DNA from: Alphaproteobacteria bacterium
Lineage (GTDB): Bacteria > Pseudomonadota > Alphaproteobacteria > M2410
Assembly: GCA_006226415.1 (NCBI GenBank)
Contig: SBGZ01000086.1
Location: forward strand, 1-62,955
DNA length: 62,955 nucleotides
Direction of reading: 5' to 3'
Below are positions 34,981 through 44,095 of this stretch, piece by piece. Under the pieces are notes generated by a model. The model saw only the letters and a program-made list of their open reading frames with translations, did not search any database and was not told the DNA's origin. The translations under genes were made by a program, and so were the position numbers. The first letter of the stretch is position 1; each line of letters starts with the position of its first letter.

Positions 34981-36783
34981 ATGGCTTTTCAGGCACCGCT
35001 CAGAGATATGATGTTTACCCTTGAGCATGTCATCGGGATGTCACAGCTGGAAGCTTCCGGCGCCTACGAAGATTTGAGTTTCGATCTCACCCGCTCGATT
35101 TTGGAAGAGGCCGGCAAATTTGCCGCCGAAGAACTGGCCCCGCTCAATGTGGTTGGCGATACCCAGCACGCGGTGCTGGAAAATGGCGTCGTCACTGTTT
35201 CCCCAGGATTTAAGGAAGCCTATCAGAGCTTTGTGGAGTTGGGTTTTGGAAGCCTGCCCTGCGATCCCGCCCATGGGGGACAGGGGTTGCCGGGCACTTT
35301 GGCTCTGGCTCTCATGGAATTTTGGAACAGCGCCAATATCTCATGGGGGCTTTGTCCTATGCTGACGGAGGGCGCCGTCAAGGCAATCTCGGCCCATGGA
35401 ACTGAGGCGCAAAAGAACGTCTATCTGCCCAAACTGATTTCCGGTGAATGGACCGGCACCATGAACCTCACAGAGCCGCAAGCAGGCTCGGACGTCGGCG
35501 CCCTTCGGGCTCAGGCCGTGCCTCAGGCCGATGGCAGCTACCGCCTGCGTGGGACGAAGATTTTTATCACCTGGGGCGAGCACAACGCGACTGACAATAT
35601 CATTCATCTGGTGCTGGCGCGCTTACCGGATGCCCCTGCGGGAACCCGAGGTATTTCCCTCTTTATTGTGCCAAAGTTTTTGATCAACGAGGATGGCAGC
35701 CTGGGCGATCGCAATGACGTGCGCTGCCTCAAATTGGAGGAGAAGCTGGGCATTCACGGCAGCCCGACATGTGTGTTGGAGTTTGGTGAGAATGAGGGTG
35801 CCATCGGTTATCTCCTCGGCGAAGAAAACAAAGGCATGGCCTGCATGTTCACGATGATGAACTCAGCCCGCCTTAATGTGGGCTCCCAAGGGGTTGCGGT
35901 GGCTGAGGCGGCCTATCAAAAAGCGCTTGCCTTTGCGCAGGAGCGCGTTCAGGGCAAGGCGGTAGGCCGTCCGGAGGCTGGTGATGCCGCAGCGATCATT
36001 GAACATGCGGACATTCGGCGCATGCTTATGCACATGAAGTCCCATGTTGATGCCGGACGCGCGATATGTTTTGCCACCGCGGTTGCATCCGATTTGGCTG
36101 AGACCGCTGCCACAGAGGAAGAGCGCCAGGCCGCAAAAGCACGCGAAGAAGTTCTAACCCCCATCGCCAAGGCCTGGGGCACGGATATCGGCAATGAAGT
36201 GGCCTCACTGGGTGTCCAGATCCACGGCGGCATGGGCTTTATGGAAGAAACGGGCGCGGCCCAATTTTTTCGCGATGTCCGCATTACACCGATTTATGAA
36301 GGCACCAATGGCATTCAAGCCATCGATCTGGCGACACGTAAACTCGGCCTTCAAGGGGGGGAAGCCACATCTGCCCTGGTTACAGAGATAGAAAAATTTG
36401 CCGCCTCACTGAAGGCCTCTGATAATCATCGCCTCGCCAGCATGGGTGAAAGCCTTGGCGATGCCGTCGAGGCTTTGGCTGAAGCGGTCACCTGGCTGCG
36501 CGCCGAAACGGCCCAGAACATGCCAAATGTCATGGCAGGCGCCACGCCCTATCTGCGTCTCTTTGGCAATGTGACCGGGGGGTATTTCCTGGCCCGAGCG
36601 GCAAAGGCCGCAGCGGATCTGATGGCTGAGGGCGAAGGAGATACGGCTTTCTTCAAGTCAAAACTGGCGCTGGCGAGCTACTACGCAGGGAATGTTTTGC
36701 CTTTGTCGAAAGGGCTTTTGATGTCCGTGCAGTCCGGAGCAGAGGTTTTGTACGAAGCAGATCCCGCCGCGCTCGCTTCCTAG
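34981..36783 (+). CDS. Acyl-CoA dehydrogenase (DmdC-like subfamily)
   Basis: 600 residues from the ATG at 34981, with GGGGAAGG upstream; the frame is open back to 34387, but that stretch lies antisense to tsaC. FAD enzyme of the long acyl-CoA dehydrogenase type: N-terminal extension AFQAPLRDMMFTLEHV, TMNLTEPQAGSDVGALR, KIFITWGEH, LGIHGSPTCVL and YEGTNGIQAIDLATRKL with the catalytic Glu. This ~600-residue subfamily includes 3-methylmercaptopropionyl-CoA dehydrogenase DmdC as well as general fatty acyl-CoA dehydrogenases. The substrate is not determinable here. Its stop and that of the dipeptidase share CTAG. Confidence 0.93.
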   Translation: MAFQAPLRDMMFTLEHVIGMSQLEASGAYEDLSFDLTRSILEEAGKFAAEELAPLNVVGDTQHAVLENGVVTVSPGFKEAYQSFVELGFGSLPCDPAHGGQGLPGTLALALMEFWNSANISWGLCPMLTEGAVKAISAHGTEAQKNVYLPKLISGEWTGTMNLTEPQAGSDVGALRAQAVPQADGSYRLRGTKIFITWGEHNATDNIIHLVLARLPDAPAGTRGISLFIVPKFLINEDGSLGDRNDVRCLKLEEKLGIHGSPTCVLEFGENEGAIGYLLGEENKGMACMFTMMNSARLNVGSQGVAVAEAAYQKALAFAQERVQGKAVGRPEAGDAAAIIEHADIRRMLMHMKSHVDAGRAICFATAVASDLAETAATEEERQAAKAREEVLTPIAKAWGTDIGNEVASLGVQIHGGMGFMEETGAAQFFRDVRITPIYEGTNGIQAIDLATRKLGLQGGEATSALVTEIEKFAASLKASDNHRLASMGESLGDAVEALAEAVTWLRAETAQNMPNVMAGATPYLRLFGNVTGGYFLARAAKAAADLMAEGEGDTAFFKSKLALASYYAGNVLPLSKGLLMSVQSGAEVLYEADPAALAS

Positions 36784-38000
36784 CGCTGGTCCGCGCGGGC
36801 TTGCACATCGTCCATCACCCGCATCAAGTTGCCGCCCCAGAGCTTGGCAATGTCGCGCTTTGAATAGCCTGCCCGGGCAAGCGCGATCGTGACATTCTGT
36901 GTTTCGGAAGCATCCATCCAGCCGATGACACCACCGCCGCCGCCAAAGTCCGACGAGATCCCCACATGATCGATGCCGATCAGTCCTACGGCATAGTCAA
37001 CATGGGCAACGAAATCATCCAGATTGGCTTTTGGCCATTCCTGATGAATCGCATTCATGCGCAGGCGAAATTCGGCAATCTGCTGAGGGGTCAAGTTCGA
37101 AAAAGTAAAACGAGTAACGTCAAATGCCTCCATCAAGGCCTCAACGGCAGCCTGCTTCTCCGCTGCGGGGGTTTTTAAATAGGTGTCATAGGCAACGATT
37201 TGAACAACGCCGCCCGTATCCGCGATGGCGATCATTTCTTCGTCGGTCAGATTGCGCGGGATGGGGTTGAGCCCGTAGACTGCCGAGTGAGAGGCGATAA
37301 CAGGTGCTTTTGACAGGCGGGTGATTTCAAGCGTCGCCGCCTTGGAGGCGTGAGAGACGTCCGCCATGACACCGAGGCGGTTATATTCTGCCAGCAGATC
37401 CCTTCCCAAGGGCGACAGTCCACCCCACTTTTCTTCGCCATCGCCGAGGGACGGAATGGGTATCGATGAATCGGAATAGGCATTGTGCCCATAATGGGCA
37501 AACCCGCCATAAGTCATCCCTTGCGCGGCAAAGGCTTCTACCTTCGAAATATCGGGCCCAAACCCATAGGCGTTCTCAACCCCAATCAGAGCCGCCATCT
37601 TTCCATCGCGGTGCAACTGGCGAATGTCCTTGGATGTCCGCGCCAGACCAATTTGGTCGCGATGCATTTCGGTCATTCGGTTGATGGCATCCAGCTTGGT
37701 CTGTGCATCTTGCTGCGCCTTGGTATCGTTTTCAGCCGTTGGCGCCTTCAGCGGCACATAAACAATGAAGAAGGCGGTGTTCAGATTGCCTTCGCGCATC
37801 TTCACAAGGTCAACCTGTTTTTCACCGCGGGTGCCCGGATCATTGGCGTCTGTCGCAAAGTTCAAATCGATATCATCATGTGTGTCGATGGTGATCAGAG
37901 ACTTGTGGAAATGCGCGGCCTGGTCCTCGCTGAGAGCCCACGGCTTCATGCACCCTGCAAGCGTAAAAGCGAGCAGGATCGTCATGTATCGGAGGGGCAT
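36780..38000 (-). CDS. Membrane dipeptidase (peptidase M19), lipoprotein
   Basis: 406 residues. The signal peptide has lipobox LAGC (Cys17), so it is anchored in the envelope. M19 zinc ligands: DTHDDIDLN (HxD), bridging Glu in LIGVENAYGF, DVSHASKAA and SHSAVYGLNP. The C-terminal signature is IGIDHVGISSDFGGGGG. Renal-dipeptidase relatives cleave L-X or X-D dipeptides, and bacterial forms may turn over wall-derived D-amino acid peptides. It is transcribed against the acyl-CoA dehydrogenase and overlaps its stop at CTAG. An unknown membrane protein gene ends 17 bases before its start on the same strand. Confidence 0.93.
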   Translation of the reverse strand: MPLRYMTILLAFTLAGCMKPWALSEDQAAHFHKSLITIDTHDDIDLNFATDANDPGTRGEKQVDLVKMREGNLNTAFFIVYVPLKAPTAENDTKAQQDAQTKLDAINRMTEMHRDQIGLARTSKDIRQLHRDGKMAALIGVENAYGFGPDISKVEAFAAQGMTYGGFAHYGHNAYSDSSIPIPSLGDGEEKWGGLSPLGRDLLAEYNRLGVMADVSHASKAATLEITRLSKAPVIASHSAVYGLNPIPRNLTDEEMIAIADTGGVVQIVAYDTYLKTPAAEKQAAVEALMEAFDVTRFTFSNLTPQQIAEFRLRMNAIHQEWPKANLDDFVAHVDYAVGLIGIDHVGISSDFGGGGGVIGWMDASETQNVTIALARAGYSKRDIAKLWGGNLMRVMDDVQARADQR

Positions 38001-38016
38001 AAGGTCTCTGGATTGG

Positions 38017-38862
38017 CTAAATGTTAAAAACCGGGCTGGAGTGTAAGGCCCAGCGCATCAATTGGTCGAAAAGGATAGGAGACTCGATATCCGAGGGGAT
38101 TTCAACAGTGGTCCGGCTCTGAACGTGACGAACGACCACCTTATTGCGTTTAACTTCATAAAGGGAGCGGTCCACCTGGTCCCAAGTCAGCTCGGCCCGG
38201 CCGCCCTTAGGTGTAACAGACGCCAGCCCCTTCTGACTGACCACCACGTACCATTTGCGCGACTTGCGGGAATAAATCGGGATCCCTTTGTCAGACAAGC
38301 GCTTTTGCAGACTGGGAATGGCCCCTTGCCATTCCTCGCCCATCTCCTGTCTGAGGACAAACAGGAATTTGACAATGGCGGTGGCTTCACGGGTGTGTGC
38401 CAGTCGATGTGACATTTCGACGGAGTGTTTCTTGTCCTTACCGCGAATGGACTCGGCATTGTCCTGTCGGCGCACAAGCCGAATGTCACCCCAATCAAGC
38501 TTTATGGAGGTTTCGCCGCCCGCGCGCTGCTCGACACCTTCATTTGAAATAATAACAGCCTGCGGGCCGTGCCGCCCGGCCTTGCGGCCAACGCGCCCGG
38601 CAATTGAAAAATAGAGACGGCGCAGAAAGTGCAGACCAGCCAAAGCCGTCATGCCGGCAAACAAATAGGTGAATTGTTCCTGATGGCTTTCATGGCCCAT
38701 CAATGTGATGGCTGCCAGAAGTCCGGTGATCACAAGTGCAAAGGCGGTACTGATATGGCGTGCGGAGCCTTCGCCTTCCAGACGGTCGAGCAAAATGGGT
38801 CCCTCGGCCAAATACTCAAACAGGCCCTCATCGCGAAAGACCCTTGTTGTTCGTGTGCTCAC
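38017..38862 (-). CDS. Two-helix membrane protein with basic C-terminal domain, unknown
   Basis: 281 residues from the GTG at 38862 (GGCGGGG upstream); a TTG at 38898 is also possible. A helix pair (ISTAFALVITGLLAAITLMG and FTYLFAGMTALAGLHFL) is followed by a hydrophilic domain of about 180 residues. That domain has beta-strand-like repeats (AVIISNEGVEQRAGGETSIK; WYVVVSQKGLASVTPKGGRA), which may be two PH-like or YcxB-like modules. I do not recognise the family. It precedes the dipeptidase by 17 bases and probably shares its transcript. Confidence 0.6.
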   Translation of the reverse strand: MSTRTTRVFRDEGLFEYLAEGPILLDRLEGEGSARHISTAFALVITGLLAAITLMGHESHQEQFTYLFAGMTALAGLHFLRRLYFSIAGRVGRKAGRHGPQAVIISNEGVEQRAGGETSIKLDWGDIRLVRRQDNAESIRGKDKKHSVEMSHRLAHTREATAIVKFLFVLRQEMGEEWQGAIPSLQKRLSDKGIPIYSRKSRKWYVVVSQKGLASVTPKGGRAELTWDQVDRSLYEVKRNKVVVRHVQSRTTVEIPSDIESPILFDQLMRWALHSSPVFNI

Positions 38863-38932
38863 TGGGTTGACCCCGCCAATTAATCCCGACTGTCCCAACC
38901 GTGATGGAATTCACCCCCTTCGATTCCACCAC

Positions 38933-38941
38933 TTATCCACA
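38933..38941 (+). promoter_or_regulatory. Perfect DnaA-box sequence TTATCCACA
   Basis: A consensus 9-mer in the 298-base spacer 38863-39160 between divergent genes. It is isolated: no cluster, AT-rich unwinding region or replication gene is nearby. It may be a DnaA-controlled promoter element or chance. The remainder of the spacer shows no gene or clear hairpin. Confidence 0.3.
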
Positions 38942-39160
38942 AGTCCCGTAACCTATTGATTGTAAGGTGCTTTTGGTGAGGGGGCTTGAGGGCCTCGGAC
39001 CAGAACAAGTTTATAGGGTTAACGCCAAGCTGGAAAGCCTCTGCGTGACAGGTTGTGCCAAAGGCCGCTTTTCGTGTCTTTTGCGCAACTGGATTTGACG
39101 GCACGCCCGGCCTCACCTATGACAAAGTCCCAACGGGGAGAGAAAGGCGAGAAAATAAGA

Positions 39161-40246
39161 ATGGCGCATACCGATCCAAAAGAAACAACCCTGCGTGGTT
39201 TGACTTATCCCTATGGCAAAGACTGGGCCCCACAAGGCGGCCAGGTCCATGAGGTGGCGAGCGGCGTTTTCTGGATGCGGGTACCGCTTCCCTTTACGCT
39301 TGATCACATCAACGTCTGGCTATTGGAAGACGGCGATGGTTGGACTGTTGTCGACACGGGTACAGATACCCCCGAGGCGCGGGCTTGCTGGGAAAAGGCC
39401 TTCGAACAACACATGGACGGTAAGCCGGTCAAACGGGTGATCGTCACGCATTTGCACCCCGATCATGTGGGACTTGCGGGCTGGATGACCCGCAAATTTG
39501 ATTGCGATCTCTGGATGTCGCGCACAGATTTTCTGATGTGCCGAACCCTGGTCGGAGACACGGGCAAGGAAGCGCCTGACACCGCGATCCGTTTTTATCG
39601 CGGCGCGGGTTTTGATGATGAGATGCTGGATGTTTACCGGAAGCGCTTTGGCGGCTTTGGTAAGTCCGTCTCGCCATTGCCCGAGAGTTTCCGCCGCATG
39701 ACTGACGGTGAAACATTTGAGATCAATGGCCGTTACTGGCAGGTTGTTGTGGGGCAGGGGCATGCGCCCGAACATGTCTGCCTCTATTGCCCGGGTCTCA
39801 AGCTTTTGATTTCAGGAGATCAGGCGCTGCCGCGCATTTCTTCCAACGTCTCGGTTCAGCCGCAAGAGCCTTACGGCGATCCGCTTTCGGACTGGATTGA
39901 TTCCTGTGAAAAACTTCGCGGTATATTGCCCGGCAATCTCCTTGTGCTTCCCGCCCACCAGGAGCCGTTTTACGGTTTGCATGTGCGCATGACCCGCCTG
40001 ATCGACGATCATGAGCGCGCTTTGACCCGCCTGACCGAACTCTTGAAAGAGCCGCAGACGGTTCCTGAGTGCTTCAAGGTTCTTTTCAAGCGCACCATCG
40101 GGCCGGAAATCGTCCACCTGGCCACCGGAGAAACTTTGGCACACCTCAATTGTCTATTGGGTCGCCGTATCATCACCAAGTCGCGCGGAGAGGACGGCAT
40201 TGATGTCTACGTCAAGCGGTCAAACCGCAATGGTGAAGACGAGTAG
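39161..40246 (+). CDS. Metallo-beta-lactamase-fold hydrolase
   Basis: 361 residues from the ATG at 39161 (a longer frame begins at 39053). The metal motif is THLHPDHVGLAGWM (HxHxDH), with GHAPEHV supplying the next His, ISGDQ the bridging Asp and PAHQEPF the last His. A C-terminal helical region of about 90 residues (DDHERALTRLTELLKEPQTV) is typical of the MBL hydrolase group related to LACTB2, CzcD-associated or hydroxyacylglutathione-like enzymes. Substrate is unknown. It is followed 11 bases later by an ornithine-cyclodeaminase-like gene, so they are probably co-transcribed. Confidence 0.88.
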   Translation: MAHTDPKETTLRGLTYPYGKDWAPQGGQVHEVASGVFWMRVPLPFTLDHINVWLLEDGDGWTVVDTGTDTPEARACWEKAFEQHMDGKPVKRVIVTHLHPDHVGLAGWMTRKFDCDLWMSRTDFLMCRTLVGDTGKEAPDTAIRFYRGAGFDDEMLDVYRKRFGGFGKSVSPLPESFRRMTDGETFEINGRYWQVVVGQGHAPEHVCLYCPGLKLLISGDQALPRISSNVSVQPQEPYGDPLSDWIDSCEKLRGILPGNLLVLPAHQEPFYGLHVRMTRLIDDHERALTRLTELLKEPQTVPECFKVLFKRTIGPEIVHLATGETLAHLNCLLGRRIITKSRGEDGIDVYVKRSNRNGEDE

Positions 40247-40257
40247 GGTATTTGCCC

Positions 40258-41151
40258 ATGCGACTTATTCATGACGAAGAGGTTCGTGAACGTCTTGAGT
40301 TTTCCAAGGCAATAGAAGAGATAGAGCGCATTCTGGAAGCTCGGTCAAAAGGCGTCTTTTGTTCGCCCGCCCGTCATTACGAAGGGAATGAAATTGGCGA
40401 TCTTGCGTTCACCATCGGCGGAGATGCTGTCGAGGGGTCTTATGGGTTTCGCGTTTACCCGCGTTATCGCAACGCGGGGCCGGACAGCCAGTTCACCGCC
40501 GTCTATGACGCGGCATCTGGCCGCCTTGAAGGTCTCGTCTTTGGCGATTATCTGGGCGCCGCCCGCACCGGCGCCATTGGCGGCGTTGCCATCAAGCGCA
40601 TGGCGCCGGAAGGAGCTGAAACTCTGGCGCTCCTCGGCACGGGCCTGCAGGCTGAAACGCAGCTGAGGGCGGCCTGCGAGGTCTCTTCTTTCAAGACGGT
40701 CAAAGTTTTCAGTCGTGACGCACAAAAGTGCGAAAACTTTTGCACTCGCATGAGTGCATGGGTCTCGCCCGAGCTGGTCCCGTCAGGCAGCGCCGAGGAG
40801 GCGCTGGATGGCGTGCAGGTTGCCATCACGGCGACCAACGCCAAGCGCCCTGTTTGTGCAGGCAAGGCCTTCGCCAGTATCGCGCATATCAACGCCATCG
40901 GGCCGAAGTTTCACCATGCCAGTGAGCTCCCGCCGGACCTTTATGGCATGATGGACACCATGGTGTGTGATTCCCTTGAGCAGATTGGCGACTATGAGTC
41001 GCCCACAGATCTCTTGCAGGCGAAAGCCTTTGGGCAGCTTGAGGATCTGGCGATGGTCACAAAACTAAAACGCCCCCCCGTCGAAAGATCCCTCTTTCTA
41101 TCTGTTGGTCTGGCAGGAACCGAGCCCTGCATAGCCCGGCTTTTGTTCTAA
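40258..41151 (+). CDS. Ornithine cyclodeaminase / mu-crystallin family protein
   Basis: 297 residues from the ATG at 40258, with AGGG upstream. The NAD-binding Rossmann core is visible: ETLALLGTGLQAETQLRA (GxGxxA-like) and VAITATNAKRPV. The N-terminal catalytic part contains GDLAFTIGG and FGDYLGAARTGAIGGVA. Family members are ornithine cyclodeaminases, imine reductases or alanine dehydrogenases. Some expected substrate-binding residues are not identifiable by eye, so substrate is left open. It is in a plus-strand run with the MBL hydrolase and the HDAC-like hydrolase. Confidence 0.87.
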   Translation: MRLIHDEEVRERLEFSKAIEEIERILEARSKGVFCSPARHYEGNEIGDLAFTIGGDAVEGSYGFRVYPRYRNAGPDSQFTAVYDAASGRLEGLVFGDYLGAARTGAIGGVAIKRMAPEGAETLALLGTGLQAETQLRAACEVSSFKTVKVFSRDAQKCENFCTRMSAWVSPELVPSGSAEEALDGVQVAITATNAKRPVCAGKAFASIAHINAIGPKFHHASELPPDLYGMMDTMVCDSLEQIGDYESPTDLLQAKAFGQLEDLAMVTKLKRPPVERSLFLSVGLAGTEPCIARLLF

Positions 41152-41170
41152 GAAGAGGACCAGGATTAAG

Positions 41171-42154
41171 ATGACGACAGCCTTCTATACGCATCCCGAT
41201 TGTTTAGAGCATATAACCCAGCCAGGTCACCCGGAGAGGGTTGATCGCCTCGTGACGCTGATGGACGGTTTTTCATCCGAAGCTTTCTCGGCACTGAAAA
41301 GATGCGAGCCCGCTCTGGCTGATTTGGAGATGATCACGCGCGTCCATCCGGAAACTTATGTGAAGGAGATCCAAAACGCATCTGAAGGCGCCAGCGAGGG
41401 TTACGTCAAATTGGATGCTGACACAGCTGTGGTTTCAGGCTCCTGGAAGGCCGCTCTTCGCGCGGCGGGCGCGCTCGTCAATGCGGTTGACTTGGTCATG
41501 TCCGCAGGCGCCACCAATGCCTTTTGCGCAGTACGCCCGCCCGGTCATCATGCGGAAACGGCGCAGGCCATGGGGTTTTGCCTTTTCAACAATGTGGCCA
41601 TCGGCGCGGCCCATGCACTTGCCGTGCACGGCCTGAGCCGAGTGGCCATCCTCGATTTTGATGTCCACCACGGCAATGGGACGCAGGAAATCTTCCAAAG
41701 CGATCCGCGCGTGTTTTTCGCATCATCCCACCAGATGCCGCTCTATCCAGGTTCAGGCGCGGCCAGTGAAACTGGGGTTGGCAATATCCACAATCTTCCG
41801 CTTGCGCCTGATGCGCCGGCAGCCGATTTTCGGGACGCTTGGACAAAGCTTTTACCCGAGCTGGAGGCCTTTGCCCCTGAGTTCATATTCATTTCCGCGG
41901 GATTTGACGCTCACAAGGCTGATCCGCTTTCAAATCAAAATCTGACCGACGCAGATTTTGTGTGGATAACTGAGGAGCTGGCCAATATTGCCGCCCGTTG
42001 CTGCGCCAATCGTGTAGTTTCAACCCTCGAAGGAGGCTATGACCTGGACGCTCTTCGATCCAGTGCGCTTGCGCATGTGAAGGTGTTGATGAGGGTCAGC
42101 GAGACAGAGACCGAAAACGCAAAACCAAGTGACTGGTCCAGCGCACATGACTAA
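41171..42154 (+). CDS. Histone-deacetylase-family hydrolase (class II-like)
   Basis: 327 residues. The arginase/deacetylase fold has RPPGHHAETAQAMGFCLFNN with the His-His pair, ILDFDVHHGNGTQ (zinc Asp and His) and FISAGFDAHKADP (zinc Asp). The C-terminal LEGGYDL motif is conserved. Bacterial members deacetylate acetylpolyamines or other small amides. The gene precedes xseB-ispA-dxs, a conserved alphaproteobacterial arrangement, though a histidine phosphatase is interposed. Its stop overlaps that next gene by 8 bases. Confidence 0.94.
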   Translation: MTTAFYTHPDCLEHITQPGHPERVDRLVTLMDGFSSEAFSALKRCEPALADLEMITRVHPETYVKEIQNASEGASEGYVKLDADTAVVSGSWKAALRAAGALVNAVDLVMSAGATNAFCAVRPPGHHAETAQAMGFCLFNNVAIGAAHALAVHGLSRVAILDFDVHHGNGTQEIFQSDPRVFFASSHQMPLYPGSGAASETGVGNIHNLPLAPDAPAADFRDAWTKLLPELEAFAPEFIFISAGFDAHKADPLSNQNLTDADFVWITEELANIAARCCANRVVSTLEGGYDLDALRSSALAHVKVLMRVSETETENAKPSDWSSAHD

Positions 42155-42740
42155 AGAAATTCGCATACACCTGGTCCGCCATGGCAAACCGAATATCTCT
42201 CGTGATGTTTGGCTGACCCGCCGCCAATATATCGCGTGGTGGGCGAGTTATACCCATGTCGGATTGGATCCGAATGACGCGCCCAGGTCAGATACTCAGG
42301 TCACCGCTCAAGAATGCCCCAGCATCCTATCCAGCAGCTTAAAACGCGCAGTAGAGACCGCCGAAATTCTCGCGGACGGAAAGCCGATCGCCTCCAGTGA
42401 GCTTTTTGTCGAGGCGCCTCTGCCGCCTTTGTGGATATTTGGCTGGCTGAAAGCAAAACCGATTGCTTGGGGAACCTTGTCCCGGATTACCTGGTGGATG
42501 GGGTTTTCAGCGGGGCAGGAAAGCCACTGGCAGGCCAAACAGCGCGCCTGGAACGCCGTTGACGAGCTTTCCCAACTGGCACAGGAGCACGGCGATGTCA
42601 TGCTTTGCGGTCACGGATGGTTCAATCGCATGATCGCCAAAAGGTTACGGCAATCGGGGTGGAAGCGAAGCGGTAAGGGCGGAGATGCTTATTGGACCTG
42701 CCGAACCATGGTCATGGTCAAGGAAGACAATGAGGCATAG
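42147..42740 (+). CDS. Histidine phosphatase family protein (SixA/PGAM-like)
   Basis: 197 residues from the ATG at 42147 (MTKEIRIHLVRHGKPN), which lies inside the end of the preceding gene. The catalytic RHG is in LVRHGKP; the second phosphate pocket Arg is in SSLKRAVETAEIL, and the second His is in VMLCGHGWFNRM. These are the signatures of phosphoglycerate-mutase-type phosphatases. It is small, so it is probably a phosphatase of small molecules or phosphohistidine rather than a mutase. An internal tryptophan-rich stretch (TLSRITWWMGFSAGQESHW) is unusual. Confidence 0.82.
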   Translation: MTKEIRIHLVRHGKPNISRDVWLTRRQYIAWWASYTHVGLDPNDAPRSDTQVTAQECPSILSSSLKRAVETAEILADGKPIASSELFVEAPLPPLWIFGWLKAKPIAWGTLSRITWWMGFSAGQESHWQAKQRAWNAVDELSQLAQEHGDVMLCGHGWFNRMIAKRLRQSGWKRSGKGGDAYWTCRTMVMVKEDNEA

Positions 42741-42805
42741 CCCCATCTTGTCATCCGCCAGGCACAGGATTAAGGTCTCGGGCATTGCTTGAGCAAGGAG
42801 AAATC

Positions 42806-43066
42806 ATGTCGAAAAGCGAACAAGTTACCATTCCCAAAGACATCGAGAAGTTATCGTTTGAAGAAGCGCTGGCCGAACTGGAAGGCATTGTGAGCAAACT
42901 GGAGAGCGGTGCTGCAAAGTTGGAAGAATCGATAGACTTCTACACGCGCGGCACACAGCTCAAGGCACATTGCCAAAACAAACTCAAGGATGCCCAGTCA
43001 AAGGTTGAAAAGCTGGTCGTGAGCGCCGATGGTGCCATGGCCACTGAGCCCTTGGACGTCGAGTAA
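42806..43066 (+). CDS. xseB: Exodeoxyribonuclease VII small subunit
   Basis: 86 residues from the ATG at 42806, with AAGGAG upstream. XseB signature: LSFEEALAELEGIVSKLESG, then LEESIDFYTRGTQLKAHCQN and KLKDAQSKVEKL. It forms a helical hairpin that binds XseA. XseA is not in this window. The gene is placed upstream of ispA and dxs as in many proteobacteria. Confidence 0.96.
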   Translation: MSKSEQVTIPKDIEKLSFEEALAELEGIVSKLESGAAKLEESIDFYTRGTQLKAHCQNKLKDAQSKVEKLVVSADGAMATEPLDVE

Positions 43067-43176
43067 GTTCGGAAATCTTTCGGCCATCCCCCACAAACCT
43101 GCATAGTTTTGCCATTCGCCCGCCACAGTCGATCGGCATAGACTTGAAGTGGGAATCCAGACAGGAAATAAAATAA

Positions 43177-44061
43177 GTGACGCTCGAACAACGCATGAAG
43201 GAAGTGGCCGACAAGGTCGACGAGGCGCTGGACCATCTGTTGCCCAAGCCGACAGGCCCTGAGTCCAATCTGGTGGAGGCCATGCGTTATGCGGCCATCG
43301 ATGGCGGCAAGCGTTTGCGCCCGCTTCTGGTGCTGGAAAGCGGCAAACTCTTTGGGGTCGACGAAAATGCCATGCTGCGCATTGCCTGTGCGCTTGAATG
43401 TGTTCACACCTATTCTTTAGTCCATGACGATCTGCCGTGCATGGACGACGATGATCTGCGACGCGGGAAACCCTCTACACACAAGGCGTTTGGCGAGGCC
43501 GCTGCGGTTCTTGCCGGGGACGCTCTTCTCACACTGGCGTTTGAGATCTTATCCGACAGCAAAACCCATTCAGATCCTTTCGTGCGCTGCGAACTCGTCG
43601 CGCGCCTCGCCGCCGCCGCAGGCGCGCATGGCATGGTTGGCGGTCAAATGATCGACTTGAACGCCGAGCATGAGGAACTTGAAATCGCGGCGATCACGCG
43701 CATGCAGCGGATGAAAACCGGCGCGCTTATAGCATTTGCCTGCGAGACGGGGCCGGTGGCCGGTCGGGCGGGACACGCCGCAACGCATGCACTTAACGCC
43801 TATGCCCATGATTTGGGGCTAGCCTTCCAGATCGTGGATGATCTTTTGGATGTTGAAGGCGTCGAGCGCGACCTTGGCAAGACCCCCGGCAAGGATGAAG
43901 CGGCCGGAAAAGCCACCTTTGTTGCAGTTTTGGGTCCTGAGCGGGCCCGCGCACAAGTAGAAATCTTGGCGGGTCAAGCCGTCAGGCATCTTGATTTGTT
44001 TGACCAAAAGGCCGATCTTCTGCGTGGGGTCGTCGATTTTGTCGTACATAGGCGCTTTTAA
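43177..44061 (+). CDS. ispA: Polyprenyl (farnesyl) diphosphate synthase
   Basis: 294 residues; trans-prenyltransferase that extends DMAPP/GPP with IPP. First aspartate-rich motif DDLPCMDDDDLRRG (about 85) and second motif QIVDDLLDVEG (about 222). Conserved GGKRLRP and KTGALIAFACE are present. The spacing with two residues between the Asp clusters of the first motif is typical of bacterial FPP synthases. GTG start with AGGAAATAAAATAA before it. It lies between xseB and dxs, as in many bacteria, giving a steady FPP supply next to DXP synthesis. Confidence 0.94.
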   Translation: MTLEQRMKEVADKVDEALDHLLPKPTGPESNLVEAMRYAAIDGGKRLRPLLVLESGKLFGVDENAMLRIACALECVHTYSLVHDDLPCMDDDDLRRGKPSTHKAFGEAAAVLAGDALLTLAFEILSDSKTHSDPFVRCELVARLAAAAGAHGMVGGQMIDLNAEHEELEIAAITRMQRMKTGALIAFACETGPVAGRAGHAATHALNAYAHDLGLAFQIVDDLLDVEGVERDLGKTPGKDEAAGKATFVAVLGPERARAQVEILAGQAVRHLDLFDQKADLLRGVVDFVVHRRF

Positions 44062-44095
44062 TAGCTGCCATAAGTCGACCAGACAGGGGAAATGA

